A DNA stretch of 64,000 bases from contig JAHHHO010000003.1 in the NCBI GenBank assembly GCA_019359315.1, positions 62,001-126,000 of the forward strand. Direction: 5' to 3'. Position 1 is the stretch's first letter. Each line of letters starts with the position of its first letter. Source of the stretch: Myxacorys californica WJT36-NPBG1 (GTDB lineage: Bacteria > Cyanobacteriota > Cyanobacteriia > Leptolyngbyales > Leptolyngbyaceae). The notes beneath the pieces are model-generated. The model had not been told where the DNA came from, did not search any database, and worked only from the letters and a program-made list of their open reading frames with translations. A program made the position numbers and the translations under genes. Of the stretch, positions 42,958-52,112 are shown piece by piece.

Positions 42958-43614
42958 TTAGTTGAGGCGTTCAGGCAGCGCTTTCCCGTGTTGAAGTTGC
43001 CATTGCTGCCGGTAACGCACTTCTAATTCGTTGCCTGTCCGTCGAAACATTTTAGCTTGATTGAAAACTAAGCTTTGGAAGATGCGGTAGAAGGCGGCTG
43101 CAACGATTGCGACAACTAAGCCCGCTGCTGTGCTGATTAACGCCTCCCCGATTCCGGAGGTGACACCCGTTGTAGAGGCAGTTCCAATATCTCCAATCCG
43201 AATGGATTGCAGCGAAATGATCAGACCAATCACGGTTCCGAGCAGTCCAAGTAAGGGTGCGAGCGTAATTACGGCTTCTAAAATTTTGTCGCCGCGACGC
43301 ATGGATGCAATTTCTTCGTCGGCGGTCGATTCTAACGCGAGCCGAAAGAGTTCGGGATCGGGATCTTGCAGTCGCATGGGTGAATAAAGGAACCGTCCAA
43401 TTGGCTGATCGTATGATTGCCGCGCAATTTCGGTGGCGGCGATCCAATCCCGCTTTGAGGTATCCAGAATGCGATTTGCGACTTCTTTTTCCTTGTTTAA
43501 AATGTTGAACCAGAACCACGATCGCTCGATTACGGCGGTGAGCGTCAAAATTGAAAGCAGCAGGAGCGGGATCATGGTCACGCCGCCTTTCTGAAATAGT
43601 TCTACGATATTCAT
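42958..43614 (-). CDS. exbB: ExbB/TolQ/MotA-family proton channel protein
   Basis: 218 residues with three membrane helices: [40 protein letters not shown] and [20 protein letters not shown]. The channel motifs are as in the other ExbB of this window, and GGVTMIPL is the typical start. It forms a proton-driven unit with the following Pro-tailed ExbD. GGAGGAGA lies just upstream of the ATG, a strong ribosome-binding site. Confidence 0.92.
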   Translation of the reverse strand: MNIVELFQKGGVTMIPLLLLSILTLTAVIERSWFWFNILNKEKEVANRILDTSKRDWIAATEIARQSYDQPIGRFLYSPMRLQDPDPELFRLALESTADEEIASMRRGDKILEAVITLAPLLGLLGTVIGLIISLQSIRIGDIGTASTTGVTSGIGEALISTAAGLVVAIVAAAFYRIFQSLVFNQAKMFRRTGNELEVRYRQQWQLQHGKALPERLN

Positions 43615-43767
43615 TCATCTCCTCCCATGCGTGCCTGACCTTAAAAATGTTAATTTTGCAACTTCAAATCAGAAGCATACCAAATTTGCAGATCCCCTAA
43701 GCTTTCTACGGAAAGCTCGAGAGAATCTCAGAATAAGGCAGAACCAAAATGACGGTCAGGAATAGTC

Positions 43768-44490
43768 TTAAGGCGAGAGCCGGGCTTTCTTCAACCGATT
43801 GGTTTCGTACCACTCTGCAATTTCTGGAACCCAAGCTTTAAAGTGATCCCAACTGGATTCACACAGTTTTTGGGCTTCTAGTTGAGCGTCTGCCTTCCAA
43901 CGCAGGTCTAACAGGTGCATTAGCGATCGCACGTTGGCTGACATCACCCAATGCTGCCGCACATCAAACGGAATTAAGCCTCTCGCATGTTCTTCTGAAA
44001 ACCCTTGCTGAATGCGGGTTTGATACCGCTTGCACGCTTCGAGACACCACTCAACATCTTGCTGACGCTGTTCGAGCGTGTATTCGTATTTTTTGCCTTG
44101 GCGATCGCTATAAAATCCTAGCGGGCGCAGATAGAAGACTTCCTCGACTTCGCGCTTGCCTTCGACCACATCAATAACGCGCTGCCCCGTATAACGAAAA
44201 GATTGGACATCGAATGAAATTCCTACCCGATGCGTCCGAATCTGCTGCATTGTGCTGTGGGGAAACCAGCCACAATTGAGCACAATCTGAGGATGCTCTA
44301 GCGGCCCGTAGTGCCCTCTATTGCCTGCAAGCAAGTGTTTGATAATCATCTCTCCAGCTTTGCGCTCATCGGGAAAGCGATCGCGATCGTCCCAGACAAA
44401 ACCTTCTGCATAATCCTGGTGCATCGCCGCATAAATCGTTTGCTGGGGGTTGGGCGTTTGGGAGATAACTTCGACTTTAAAGCGATCCAT
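43768..44490 (-). CDS. thyX: FAD-dependent thymidylate synthase
   Basis: 240 residues. The ThyX motif R-x-H-R-x-x-S-x-x-x-x-S-x-R appears as RTHRVGISFDVQSFR. Other family blocks are HYGPLEHPQIVLNCGWFPHS and ARGLIPFDVRQHWVMSANVR. It makes dTMP from dUMP with methylene-tetrahydrofolate, FAD and NADPH. No thyA is seen in the window. It appears monocistronic. Confidence 0.96.
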   Translation of the reverse strand: MDRFKVEVISQTPNPQQTIYAAMHQDYAEGFVWDDRDRFPDERKAGEMIIKHLLAGNRGHYGPLEHPQIVLNCGWFPHSTMQQIRTHRVGISFDVQSFRYTGQRVIDVVEGKREVEEVFYLRPLGFYSDRQGKKYEYTLEQRQQDVEWCLEACKRYQTRIQQGFSEEHARGLIPFDVRQHWVMSANVRSLMHLLDLRWKADAQLEAQKLCESSWDHFKAWVPEIAEWYETNRLKKARLSP

Positions 44491-44653
44491 AGGTTGAGTT
44501 GGAGAAGCTGTGAGTTTTCTATGTAGAGGGGTTTGAAACAGATAGAGTACCGTGATCGGAAACGGCAGGGCTAGTCCTTTAAGTTTTTGTCACGATCGCC
44601 AGCAAGATCGATTAAGCTAACTGACAGCACCCTGTCGTTTTTCAAGTCTCATT

Positions 44654-45538
44654 GTGGCAAGACGATTTTCTCTGATTTCCGCCTGCTTAGCGTTGGGATT
44701 GGTCGCTGTGATGCAACCTGCATCCGCACAGCTTATCCCTCATACTCCTCAAGTTGATCTGACTAAATTAGAGCAACAAGGACTGGGACTGCTTCAAGAG
44801 GCAACGCAGCTTGCTCAATTTCAGCAGTTTCCGCTGGCAGTGTCCCGGGCACGACTTGCCACTCAGCTTGCGCCAAAAGCCCCCGAGTCTTGGGCGGTTT
44901 TGGGCAGTTTGTACTTACAAACCAATCAATTGGATAAGGGAATTTCCTCCCTCAAGCGCGCTCAAAGCCTTGATCCGAGAAATGCTGCCATTCCATTTGC
45001 ACTTGGCAGTGCCTATTTTCAGAAGACGGACTACAACCAATCAATCAGCTACATTCAAACGGGTCTCAAGCTGAAACCAAATACGCCAGGAGCGCTATTT
45101 GACTTGGGCAATGCCTACATGATGCTGAAAAAGCCGAAAGAGGCGATCGAGAGTTACCAAAAAGCGTTTTCTCAAGATAAAGAATTTTGGCCCGCCATCA
45201 ACAATATCGGGTTGTTGAGATATGAAGCGGGAGATCCCAGCGAAGCGATTAAACTGTGGAAGCAGGCGGTTTTACTAGATGCGAAAGCTGTTGAACCCAA
45301 ACTGGCAGTGGCGATCGCACTCTATTCAAAAGGCGATCGCGCTCAGGGATTAGCGCTGGGTGAATCTGCAATTAAGATGGACAGCCGCTACAGCGATCTT
45401 AAGTTTTTGAAAGACAATCTTTGGGGCACTCGCCTGTTAGCCGATGCCCAAAAGTTCTTCGCGCTTCCCAAAATTCAAGCTACGATTGCCCAAGCTCAAT
45501 CCGAGAGAACTACGCCTCCTGACAGCCTTAGTCAGTAA
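44654..45538 (+). CDS. Exported tetratricopeptide-repeat protein
   Basis: 294 residues, GTG start (TTG one base earlier is out of frame). Signal peptide SLISACLALGLVAVMQPASA with cleavage at ASA-QL. Five to six TPR units cover about 45-235: AWAVLGSLYLQ-like unit (ESWAVLGSLYLQTNQLDKGI), NAAIPFALGSAYFQKTDYNQ, PGALFDLGNAYMMLKKPKEA and PAINNIGLLRYEAGDPSEAI. Probably periplasmic or thylakoid-lumenal, where TPR proteins assist assembly. Function is not predictable beyond that. Confidence 0.85.
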   Translation: MARRFSLISACLALGLVAVMQPASAQLIPHTPQVDLTKLEQQGLGLLQEATQLAQFQQFPLAVSRARLATQLAPKAPESWAVLGSLYLQTNQLDKGISSLKRAQSLDPRNAAIPFALGSAYFQKTDYNQSISYIQTGLKLKPNTPGALFDLGNAYMMLKKPKEAIESYQKAFSQDKEFWPAINNIGLLRYEAGDPSEAIKLWKQAVLLDAKAVEPKLAVAIALYSKGDRAQGLALGESAIKMDSRYSDLKFLKDNLWGTRLLADAQKFFALPKIQATIAQAQSERTTPPDSLSQ

Positions 45539-45674
45539 CATGCGCTAAATCCGGTGAGCATCGAGGGTCTTCTGAAGTTAATCTGAATGGTTTGCGACTC
45601 TTGACATCGCTCGGGTGTCCGGGATCGTCGCGATCAAGAGTGAAGTGTGAGAGTGGTTAGTTTTGGGTGGCATC

Positions 45675-46310
45675 ATGCGATCGCGAAGCGAGTTTTCTCC
45701 AGAATCAAAGTCTATCTCTAGACAGCGTTCCACCAAACGGGGACGGTCTCGCCGTTCGTCTCTCTGGCTTTGGGTGGCGCTGCCCCTCGTGATCTGGTTT
45801 GGGGTTCGTGCGGTTCAGATTCACTTTGAGCAGCCAGACGCCATTCTTATGTTAGGCGGGTCTAAAGATCGAGAACAGTTCACCGCCAAATTTGCTCGAC
45901 AGCATCCTGATTTACCGATCTGGATTTCATCAGGAACACCCAGAGAATATACAGAATGGGTATTTTCTGAAGCTGGAGTAGATTTAGAGCGGTTGAATCT
46001 CGATTATCAAGCGGTTGATACGGTTACGAATTTCACTACACTGGTCGATCAGCTTCAGCAACGAGGCGTTCGCAGCGTTTACCTGGTTACGTCGGACTAC
46101 CACATGCAGCGTGCCCGTGTCATTGGCGAAATCGTGTTGGGAAGTCGAGGAATTCACCTCAAGACAGTTTCTGTCCCGTCTGCTACGGAGTCCGAACCTG
46201 CTAGGGAGCCCGAACCCTTTATAAAAGTGCTTCGGGATGGCGGACGAGCGATTCTTTGGGTCACTACAGGACACACGGGTTCGACGTTAGCGCATTGGAA
46301 GGACGAATAA
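45675..46310 (+). CDS. YdcF-like DUF218 protein
   Basis: 211 residues from the ATG at 45675; a TTG 12 bases earlier is an alternative. A basic Arg/Ser-rich N-terminus is followed by one membrane anchor (LWLWVALPLVIWFGVRAVQI). The DUF218 motifs follow: DAILMLGGSKDREQFTAKFA, IWISSGTPREY, DTVTNFTTLVDQL and YLVTSDYHMQRARVIGE. Related proteins (SanA, ElyC, YdcF) act in envelope maintenance. Likely anchored in the plasma membrane. Confidence 0.85.
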   Translation: MRSRSEFSPESKSISRQRSTKRGRSRRSSLWLWVALPLVIWFGVRAVQIHFEQPDAILMLGGSKDREQFTAKFARQHPDLPIWISSGTPREYTEWVFSEAGVDLERLNLDYQAVDTVTNFTTLVDQLQQRGVRSVYLVTSDYHMQRARVIGEIVLGSRGIHLKTVSVPSATESEPAREPEPFIKVLRDGGRAILWVTTGHTGSTLAHWKDE

Positions 46311-46406
46311 TTACGGAAGGATGAATAATTGGAGACGGCTGTTGTAGTTTTTTGGCCTGAGAATCAGGACACTGCCGCATCCTAAGAACTTCACAACGAC
46401 AAAATT

Positions 46407-46703
46407 TTAGGACTGTGTTTTCTCTTGCACCAGAACATAAGGCTGAACAATGAGCGCGTTAAAGCGTTTTTCCTGGTTCTGGTTCCAAACGGCTTTCTGC
46501 TCGTCTGATGGCTTATAGAGCAAGCATTCACCAATCCAATGTTGAACTGAGGTCACATTATCGTTCGCGATCGCGACTCCAACCTCAACTAAGTCCAATC
46601 CTTCTGCTACAACAATGACCGCGCCTCGTTCTTCATGTGGCATTAGCCAATCCCACTCGGCTTCATCTACCGTTTCTTTTAGTTCGTCTCTTAAATCCGA
46701 CAT
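46407..46703 (-). CDS. DUF2288 family protein
   Basis: 98 residues. MSDLRDELKETVDEAEWDWL and PHEERGAVIVVAEGLDLVEV match the DUF2288 family, followed by VGVAIANDNVTSVQHWIGEC. Soluble and acidic. Function unknown. It diverges from the DUF4168 gene at 46749 across 45 bases, so the two promoters overlap. Confidence 0.85.
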   Translation of the reverse strand: MSDLRDELKETVDEAEWDWLMPHEERGAVIVVAEGLDLVEVGVAIANDNVTSVQHWIGECLLYKPSDEQKAVWNQNQEKRFNALIVQPYVLVQEKTQS

Positions 46704-46748
46704 CTCGCTGTATTCTCAAGGCTAGAGTTTCAATAGAAGGACGTCTAG

Positions 46749-47201
46749 ATGCAATTAGCCTTGCACATAACCTTGAAGGAAACGCTGCAAACTCTACTCG
46801 CCATCGCGATCGCCCTATGTTTCACATTAGCTAACCCTAGCGCAACGTTGGCTGCATCTGCTACCGAAAATAGTTCTATCGTGACCTCCCAAACGGCTCC
46901 TAGTGCTCCTAGTGTGGGGATCGATGCGAGTACCATTTCTTCAGAGAAACTCAGTCAGTTCGTTTCCGCCTGTCTTCAGGTTGTAAGCCTAATCGAGCGT
47001 CGAGAAGGAGAACTGCAAGCAGCAGAGACTGACTCTGAATCTCTCCGCCTTCAGCGCGACATTGAGATAGGCGCGATCGCCATCATTGAACAAGCAGGAT
47101 TAACTCGGCAAGAATATCTCCAGCTTTTGAGCTTGGCAAACGTTGATCCCGAGTTTGGCGAGCGAGTCGCAACTCTTTTACAGGAAGCTTCAAATTCCTA
47201 A
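46749..47201 (+). CDS. DUF4168 family exported protein
   Basis: 150 residues. Signal peptide with core LLAIAIALCFTLANPSATLA cut near TLA-AS. The mature part has a Ser/Pro/Thr linker and the helical DUF4168 domain (SEKLSQFVSACLQVVSLIER, IIEQAGLTRQEYLQLLSLAN). Families of this type occur in the cyanobacterial cell envelope without a known role. Confidence 0.8.
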   Translation: MQLALHITLKETLQTLLAIAIALCFTLANPSATLAASATENSSIVTSQTAPSAPSVGIDASTISSEKLSQFVSACLQVVSLIERREGELQAAETDSESLRLQRDIEIGAIAIIEQAGLTRQEYLQLLSLANVDPEFGERVATLLQEASNS

Positions 47202-47560
47202 AGAGTTTTAGGGGAATGAGAGGTTAGTGGTGTAAGCCTATGGTTGAACGGTGGTTGAACGATCGCATCGCCCTTGTGAAAGACGCGATTAATTGTGTCT
47301 CTACAACATTGCGTCAAAGCTAATCAACAGGTCTACACCGCTACCCAATCTAAGCTTGATAGACTACTAGCCTCTCAAATGGTCTCTCAAAAAAGTTGTT
47401 TGATTGCAAAGCAGATCGATTAGAGTAGGGCTGACAACGCCTGAGCGCTCCCATTCTTTAAAGTTCACGACCATTCGTTAAATTAAGTTGAGATTTGTGA
47501 GGCTTGGCAGAATGGCTAAGTCTGACCCACTTTCCCCCTTTGCCCCCATGTGAGAACAGG
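47202..47560. other. Gap upstream of ftsQ
   Basis: About 360 bases with no convincing gene. It contains short repeated TGGTTGAACG strings near 47240. It probably holds the ftsQ-ftsZ promoter. The ftsQ frame extends into the last 57 bases but without family character. Confidence 0.4.
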
Positions 47561-48388
47561 ATGACTAGCATCGCCCCCGTATCGCCCACTGACTTAAACC
47601 ACCGGCGACGCACCCTGCGTCGCCAACGGCGAGTTCGATTTTTTCAGAGCGGCTGGCGGAGGATCGCCGTTTTAGGACTTGCGGCTGGCTCCGTTTGGGC
47701 AGCAACTTTACCGGCTTGGGTGATTCGTGAGCCTGAGCAGGTTGAGATCGAAGGCAACCGGCTGATCTCACCGCAAGCCCTTCGATCGCGCTTGCCGCTC
47801 ACGTATCCACAGTCGCTCTTCAAGATTCAGCCGCAAGCGATCGCAGAAGCGCTCAAGTCAGAAGCCCCGATCGCTCAAGCCACTGTCGATCGCCAACTCT
47901 TTCCACCGAGTTTGACGGTCAGAATTCAGGAGCGGGTTCCGGTTGCCGTCTCGACGTCGAGCGGCGCTCAGTCTACTGCTGCTCAATCTACGCTTTTAGA
48001 TGAGAGCGGTCTATTGATTCCCCTCAAAAGCTATACGGCGTTCAATCAAAACTTTAAACTGCCAACATTAAAAGTTACAGGTAAGCCAGAATCTTATCGC
48101 CCCTATTGGTCAGCGTTTTACCAAACCCTTCTTCAAAGCCAAGTTAAGGTTCTTGAAGTGAGGTGGGATGATCCCTCAAACTTAATGTTGAAAACAGAAT
48201 TTGGGATCGTTCATTTCGGCGCTTACAGCGCTAATTTTCCCAATCAACTCCGACGGCTCGATCAAATGCGCCGTCTGAACAGCCGCATTAACCCCAATCA
48301 AATTTCGTATATTGATTTGAGCGACCCCGAATCCCCCAAGGTTCAGATGAATGCGTCCAAAACTCCTGTAAAATTAGGTACTCCATAA
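47561..48388 (+). CDS. ftsQ: Cell division protein FtsQ
   Basis: 275 residues from the ATG at 47561 with CAGG upstream. A basic cytoplasmic tail (NHRRRTLRRQRRVRFF) precedes one membrane helix (IAVLGLAAGSVWAATLPAWV). A POTRA domain follows: VEIEGNRLISPQALRSRLPL, SLFKIQPQAIAEAL, and PPSLTVRIQERVPVA. The rest is the beta domain ending NPNQISYIDLSDPESPKVQM. It links early and late divisome proteins. It lies 104 bases before ftsZ. Confidence 0.92.
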   Translation: MTSIAPVSPTDLNHRRRTLRRQRRVRFFQSGWRRIAVLGLAAGSVWAATLPAWVIREPEQVEIEGNRLISPQALRSRLPLTYPQSLFKIQPQAIAEALKSEAPIAQATVDRQLFPPSLTVRIQERVPVAVSTSSGAQSTAAQSTLLDESGLLIPLKSYTAFNQNFKLPTLKVTGKPESYRPYWSAFYQTLLQSQVKVLEVRWDDPSNLMLKTEFGIVHFGAYSANFPNQLRRLDQMRRLNSRINPNQISYIDLSDPESPKVQMNASKTPVKLGTP

Positions 48389-48492
48389 CGCATAAGGTGT
48401 GGGACAATTTCCCAATTAGCTAATTTCTTCGACTACGCCTAAAGCTGTCCGAACCCAAATTACTGTCTGTCCTCCCATCGCTTGAGATTCCA

Positions 48493-49800
48493 ATGACGCT
48501 TAATAATGAGTCAAATACCGTTCCAATGACACTTCATGAGAGGCAAGAGCAAGGCTACGAAAGCTCTCATGCGGAGGGGTCATCGAATAATTTCTCAACG
48601 TCAGCAGAACCTTCTAACCCCTTTAATTCTGGTTTGTATATGGGGCAATCTGCTGGACTCAAAGCTGTACCTGGCGAAGATGTAAGGAGCGGTGATATTG
48701 TGCCTGGGAGCATGGCGAAAATCAAGGTTATCGGTGTGGGTGGCGGCGGTGGAAACGCGGTCAATCGCATGATTGCAAGTGATGTGTCGGGCGTTGAGTT
48801 TTGGTCAATCAACACCGATGCTCAAGCGCTTGCTCAATCTTCTGCACCCAAACGGTTGCAGGTGGGGCAGAAATTGACGCGAGGACTGGGGGCTGGTAGC
48901 AATCCCGCGATCGGGCAAAAAGCCGCCGAAGAATCTCGCGATGAAATTGCTTCAGCGCTGGAACATTCAGATTTAGTATTTATTACGGCTGGCATGGGAG
49001 GCGGTACAGGCACCGGCGCGGCTCCGATCGTGGCAGAAGTGGCAAAAGAATTAGGCGCATTAACCGTCGGGGTGGTGACTCGTCCGTTTACGTTTGAAGG
49101 ACGTCGTCGCACGGGTCAAGCGGAAGAAGGAATTGCCGCGCTGCAAAGTCGCGTCGATACGCTGATTATTATTCCGAATGACAAATTATTGTCGGTGATT
49201 TCGGAGCAGACTCCGGTACAAGAAGCGTTTCGCACGGCAGATGATGTGTTGCGCCAGGGCATTCAGGGCATTTCTGATATCATCACGATTCCGGGATTAG
49301 TCAACGTTGACTTTGCCGATGTGCGGGCGATCATGGCGGACGCGGGATCGGCATTGATGGGAATTGGTATCGGTTCTGGCAAGTCGAGAGCGCGAGAAGC
49401 GGCGATCGCAGCAATTTCTTCTCCTTTACTAGAAGCTTCAATCAATGGAGCGCGGGGTGTGGTGTTCAACATTACGGGGGGGCAGGATTTGACGCTGCAC
49501 GAGGTTAATGCTGCCGCCGAAATTATTTATGAAGCGGTTGATCCCAACGCCAATATCATTTTTGGTGCGGTGATTGACGATCGGCTTCAAGGAGAAATTC
49601 GGATTACGGTGATTGCAACTGGATTTTCCCCAGACGTCCAGCCGACGGTTATGGGCAAAACGGAGGCTCCAGTTCCAAAGCGGCTTTCGGTTAACCCTGC
49701 AGCAACACCTACAGCTGATCCTGAGCAAAAGCAGCAACAACAGAAACCCGGTGGACTGGATATTCCCGAATTTCTGCAAAGACGCAGACCGCAGAAGTAG
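48493..49800 (+). CDS. ftsZ: Cell division GTPase FtsZ
   Basis: 435 residues. The tubulin GTP-binding signature GGGTGTG is present in [14 protein letters not shown]. Other blocks: [18 protein letters not shown] and [20 protein letters not shown]. The C-terminal [10 protein letters not shown] is the conserved peptide that binds FtsA/SepF/ZipN-type partners. The N-terminus has a roughly 70-residue polar extension before MAKIKVIG, which is typical of cyanobacteria. A terminator follows at 49828. Confidence 0.97.
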   Translation: MTLNNESNTVPMTLHERQEQGYESSHAEGSSNNFSTSAEPSNPFNSGLYMGQSAGLKAVPGEDVRSGDIVPGSMAKIKVIGVGGGGGNAVNRMIASDVSGVEFWSINTDAQALAQSSAPKRLQVGQKLTRGLGAGSNPAIGQKAAEESRDEIASALEHSDLVFITAGMGGGTGTGAAPIVAEVAKELGALTVGVVTRPFTFEGRRRTGQAEEGIAALQSRVDTLIIIPNDKLLSVISEQTPVQEAFRTADDVLRQGIQGISDIITIPGLVNVDFADVRAIMADAGSALMGIGIGSGKSRAREAAIAAISSPLLEASINGARGVVFNITGGQDLTLHEVNAAAEIIYEAVDPNANIIFGAVIDDRLQGEIRITVIATGFSPDVQPTVMGKTEAPVPKRLSVNPAATPTADPEQKQQQQKPGGLDIPEFLQRRRPQK

Positions 49801-49827
49801 CTGACAGAACAATAATTAGTCATAAAA

Positions 49828-49880
49828 GCAAAAATGGATGCAAGCCCGAGATCTTTGACTCGGCTGCATCCATTTTTGCT
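49828..49880. terminator. Bidirectional terminator between ftsZ and moeA
   Basis: GCAAAAATGGATGCA (49828-49842) pairs perfectly with 49865-49879, and an inner CCGAG/CTCGG stem closes the loop. A- and T-runs at the ends serve both convergent genes. Confidence 0.85.
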
Positions 49881-49901
49881 TTCTGCTAACTAAATTTCGG
49901 C

Positions 49902-51161
49902 TTACTTCCCGTAAGTGAGCAGCATTTGGATTGTGTCTCCTGCCTGAACGTGAGTTTGCGCGGAAGCTTCGCTGTTGCTGGAAGCAATCGCAACGACTCC
50001 TAAAGCATTTGTGCCTGCCAAATTAATCAAATTACCGGAACTGCTGCTGCCGCCTGCTGGAGTGAATCGGTAAGCGCCGTCGAAGATTTCAACGTTGCCC
50101 CACAAATACGATTCGCGTTTTCCATCCGATCGCAGATCTTGCGTCGTTATCGCTTTAATAAATCTCGGTTTCCAGTCTCGCGCTAATCCTGACCGTTTAA
50201 GGATGGCAGGCTGCACAAATCGCCAGAATGTCACTAGCGCAGAAACCGGATTGCCTGGAAGACCAAAATATAGAGTGTTGGGAAATGTCGCAAAGGTGAG
50301 CGGCTTTCCGGGTTTGATGGCGACAGAGCGAATGTGAATTTCGGCTCCTAGTTCTGCCAAAATGCGATCGACATAATCGTAATCGCCGACCGAAACGCCG
50401 CCTGAAGAAAGAATGATGTCGGCGGATTGGATGGCAGACGCGATTGCGCCGTTCAAACGGTCTGGATCGTCTTGCACAATGCCCATTGTGAGCGGTTCGG
50501 CTCCGAGTTCAGCGACAAGGGCCGCTAAAGCGTATTGATTAGAATCTACAATTTGTCCTGGCTGCAATGGTTGCTCTGGGGAAACTAATTCATCTCCAGT
50601 CGATAGAATTGCCACTCGCACACGCCGAAATACAGGCACTTGAACACATTGCGCGGCAGCTAAAACTGCAATTTCTGGGGCTTTGAGAACAATTCCAGCC
50701 GATAAAAGGGGTTCACCTGACTTATGAAACGCTCCTTGATGCCGAACAAACGCTTGCGGTTCAGACGGCGGCTCTAAAACTAACACCGTTTCCGCTTGCC
50801 GTTGGGTATGTTCTTGAATGACGATCGTATCTGCTCCGGTCGGCATCACTGACCCCGTTAGAATTCGGGCAGCTTGACCAGGTTGAACACTTTTTTGAGG
50901 TTGATAGCCTGCCGGAATCTCTTCAATAACTTCTAGAACGGCAGGTTGATCAGCACTACAGCTTTTCACATCCTCAAATCGAACTGCGTAGCCGTCCATC
51001 GCGGAGTTGTCCCAGTGGGGAAAATCGAGGCGACTCGTGACTGGAGATGCGAGAATGCGATCGTGGCACGCTTCTAACTCAACGAGTTCCACATCTTGCT
51101 GAACGTCTAATGCTTGAACGGCTTCGAGAATTAACGCTTCAGCTTCTTGAGCAGGCAGCAT
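49902..51161 (-). CDS. moeA: Molybdopterin molybdotransferase MoeA
   Basis: 419 residues, full length. Conserved segments: HWDNSAMDGYAVRFEDV, ILTGSVMPTGADTIVIQEHT, VAILSTGDELVSPEQPLQPG, SSGGVSVGDYDYV and KPGKPLTFATF followed by YFGLPGNPVSALVTF. Domain IV is at the end (residues about 340-419). It inserts molybdate into molybdopterin. Convergent with ftsZ. Confidence 0.96.
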   Translation of the reverse strand: MLPAQEAEALILEAVQALDVQQDVELVELEACHDRILASPVTSRLDFPHWDNSAMDGYAVRFEDVKSCSADQPAVLEVIEEIPAGYQPQKSVQPGQAARILTGSVMPTGADTIVIQEHTQRQAETVLVLEPPSEPQAFVRHQGAFHKSGEPLLSAGIVLKAPEIAVLAAAQCVQVPVFRRVRVAILSTGDELVSPEQPLQPGQIVDSNQYALAALVAELGAEPLTMGIVQDDPDRLNGAIASAIQSADIILSSGGVSVGDYDYVDRILAELGAEIHIRSVAIKPGKPLTFATFPNTLYFGLPGNPVSALVTFWRFVQPAILKRSGLARDWKPRFIKAITTQDLRSDGKRESYLWGNVEIFDGAYRFTPAGGSSSSGNLINLAGTNALGVVAIASSNSEASAQTHVQAGDTIQMLLTYGK

Positions 51162-51318
51162 ATGCTAGACATTTACTACAACAGGTATTCCTAGTATCCC
51201 ATCTCAGCCCCAAGCCGTCTGTCGTGCTCTAGATACAATGCCTCTAGCTTTCTCCTCTGCTGTAAACAGAAGATTGAGGATGAAGGGCAACATCTTTGCA
51301 TTTAGCCGTAGAGACAGT

Positions 51319-51632
51319 TATTGGAATTGCAGAAGTAGCAATTGGGATCGCAAAAGTAACAACTGAGCTTCACAAGTAGCAATTGAGTTTGTGAAGGCAG
51401 CAATTGAGTTTGCAGAAGTAGCAATTGAGTTTGCAGAAGTAGCAATTGAGTTTGTGGAGACAGCGATTAGGATCTCACAAGTAGCAATTGAGTTTATGGA
51501 AGTCGCTTTTGCGATCGCCTAAACAGCAATTGAGTTTAGAGAAACAGGAATTGAGGTCAGGGATACAGGAATTGAGTTTATGGGAATCGCTTTTGCGATC
51601 GCGGATTCAGCATCTGTAGTTGCAGAAATAGC
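51319..51632. repeat. Tandem array of about fifteen 21-bp units
   Basis: Units follow AATTGAGTTTGCAGAAGTAG plus C. Two neighbouring central units are identical; two others are replaced by TTTTGCGATCGC-type sequence, a HIP1 site in the same phase. One unit has 20 bases; all others are 21. It fills the gap between the divergent moeA and 51720 genes. Confidence 0.92.
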
Positions 51633-51719
51633 ACCGAAAAACCTTGAAAAGATTCGGTAGATTCGCAAGAAGTATGAAATGATCGAGTCATCCTTCATGC
51701 CTCCAGCTTTATTTGTTTT

Positions 51720-52112
51720 ATGGATACTCCCTGTCACTTTATTGTTGAGGGAAACCCAGCGCTCGTTTATGCCAGTCGCGATGGCTCCCCTGGAAAAGTA
51801 TTACCCACCCTAGAACGATTTCTAGATAAGTTTTGGCAGGAACGCGATGTTTCAGGTGAATCTCACGACACGCCAGAATGTTTAATCGCTCAAATCGTGG
51901 TGCGATTTGGCTTCGAGATCTGCGAAGATGACTACTCCAACCTCAAAGTCGGTCTGAAGTATGATCCTACGGCTCGCTATCTTTACTTTGTTGGCGACGA
52001 TCGCACGGTCAGCGTTTGGGTCACAGATGAAGCGTATAAGCAGAATCCAGAATTAGGGATCAACGCCTGTCAGCCATGGATTCAATCGGCAACGGTGGGC
52101 GGAGATCATTAA
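51720..52112 (+). CDS. Hypothetical protein
   Basis: 130 residues, soluble. The N-terminus is MDTPCHFIVEGNPALVYASR; the middle reads CLIAQIVVRFGFEICEDDYS and DPTARYLYFVGDDRTVSVWV. Mixed alpha/beta pattern, acidic, no signal peptide. It resembles conserved cyanobacterial proteins of unknown function. It overlaps the end of the convergent DUF2252 gene by 4 bases. The 21-bp array lies immediately upstream. Confidence 0.65.
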   Translation: MDTPCHFIVEGNPALVYASRDGSPGKVLPTLERFLDKFWQERDVSGESHDTPECLIAQIVVRFGFEICEDDYSNLKVGLKYDPTARYLYFVGDDRTVSVWVTDEAYKQNPELGINACQPWIQSATVGGDH

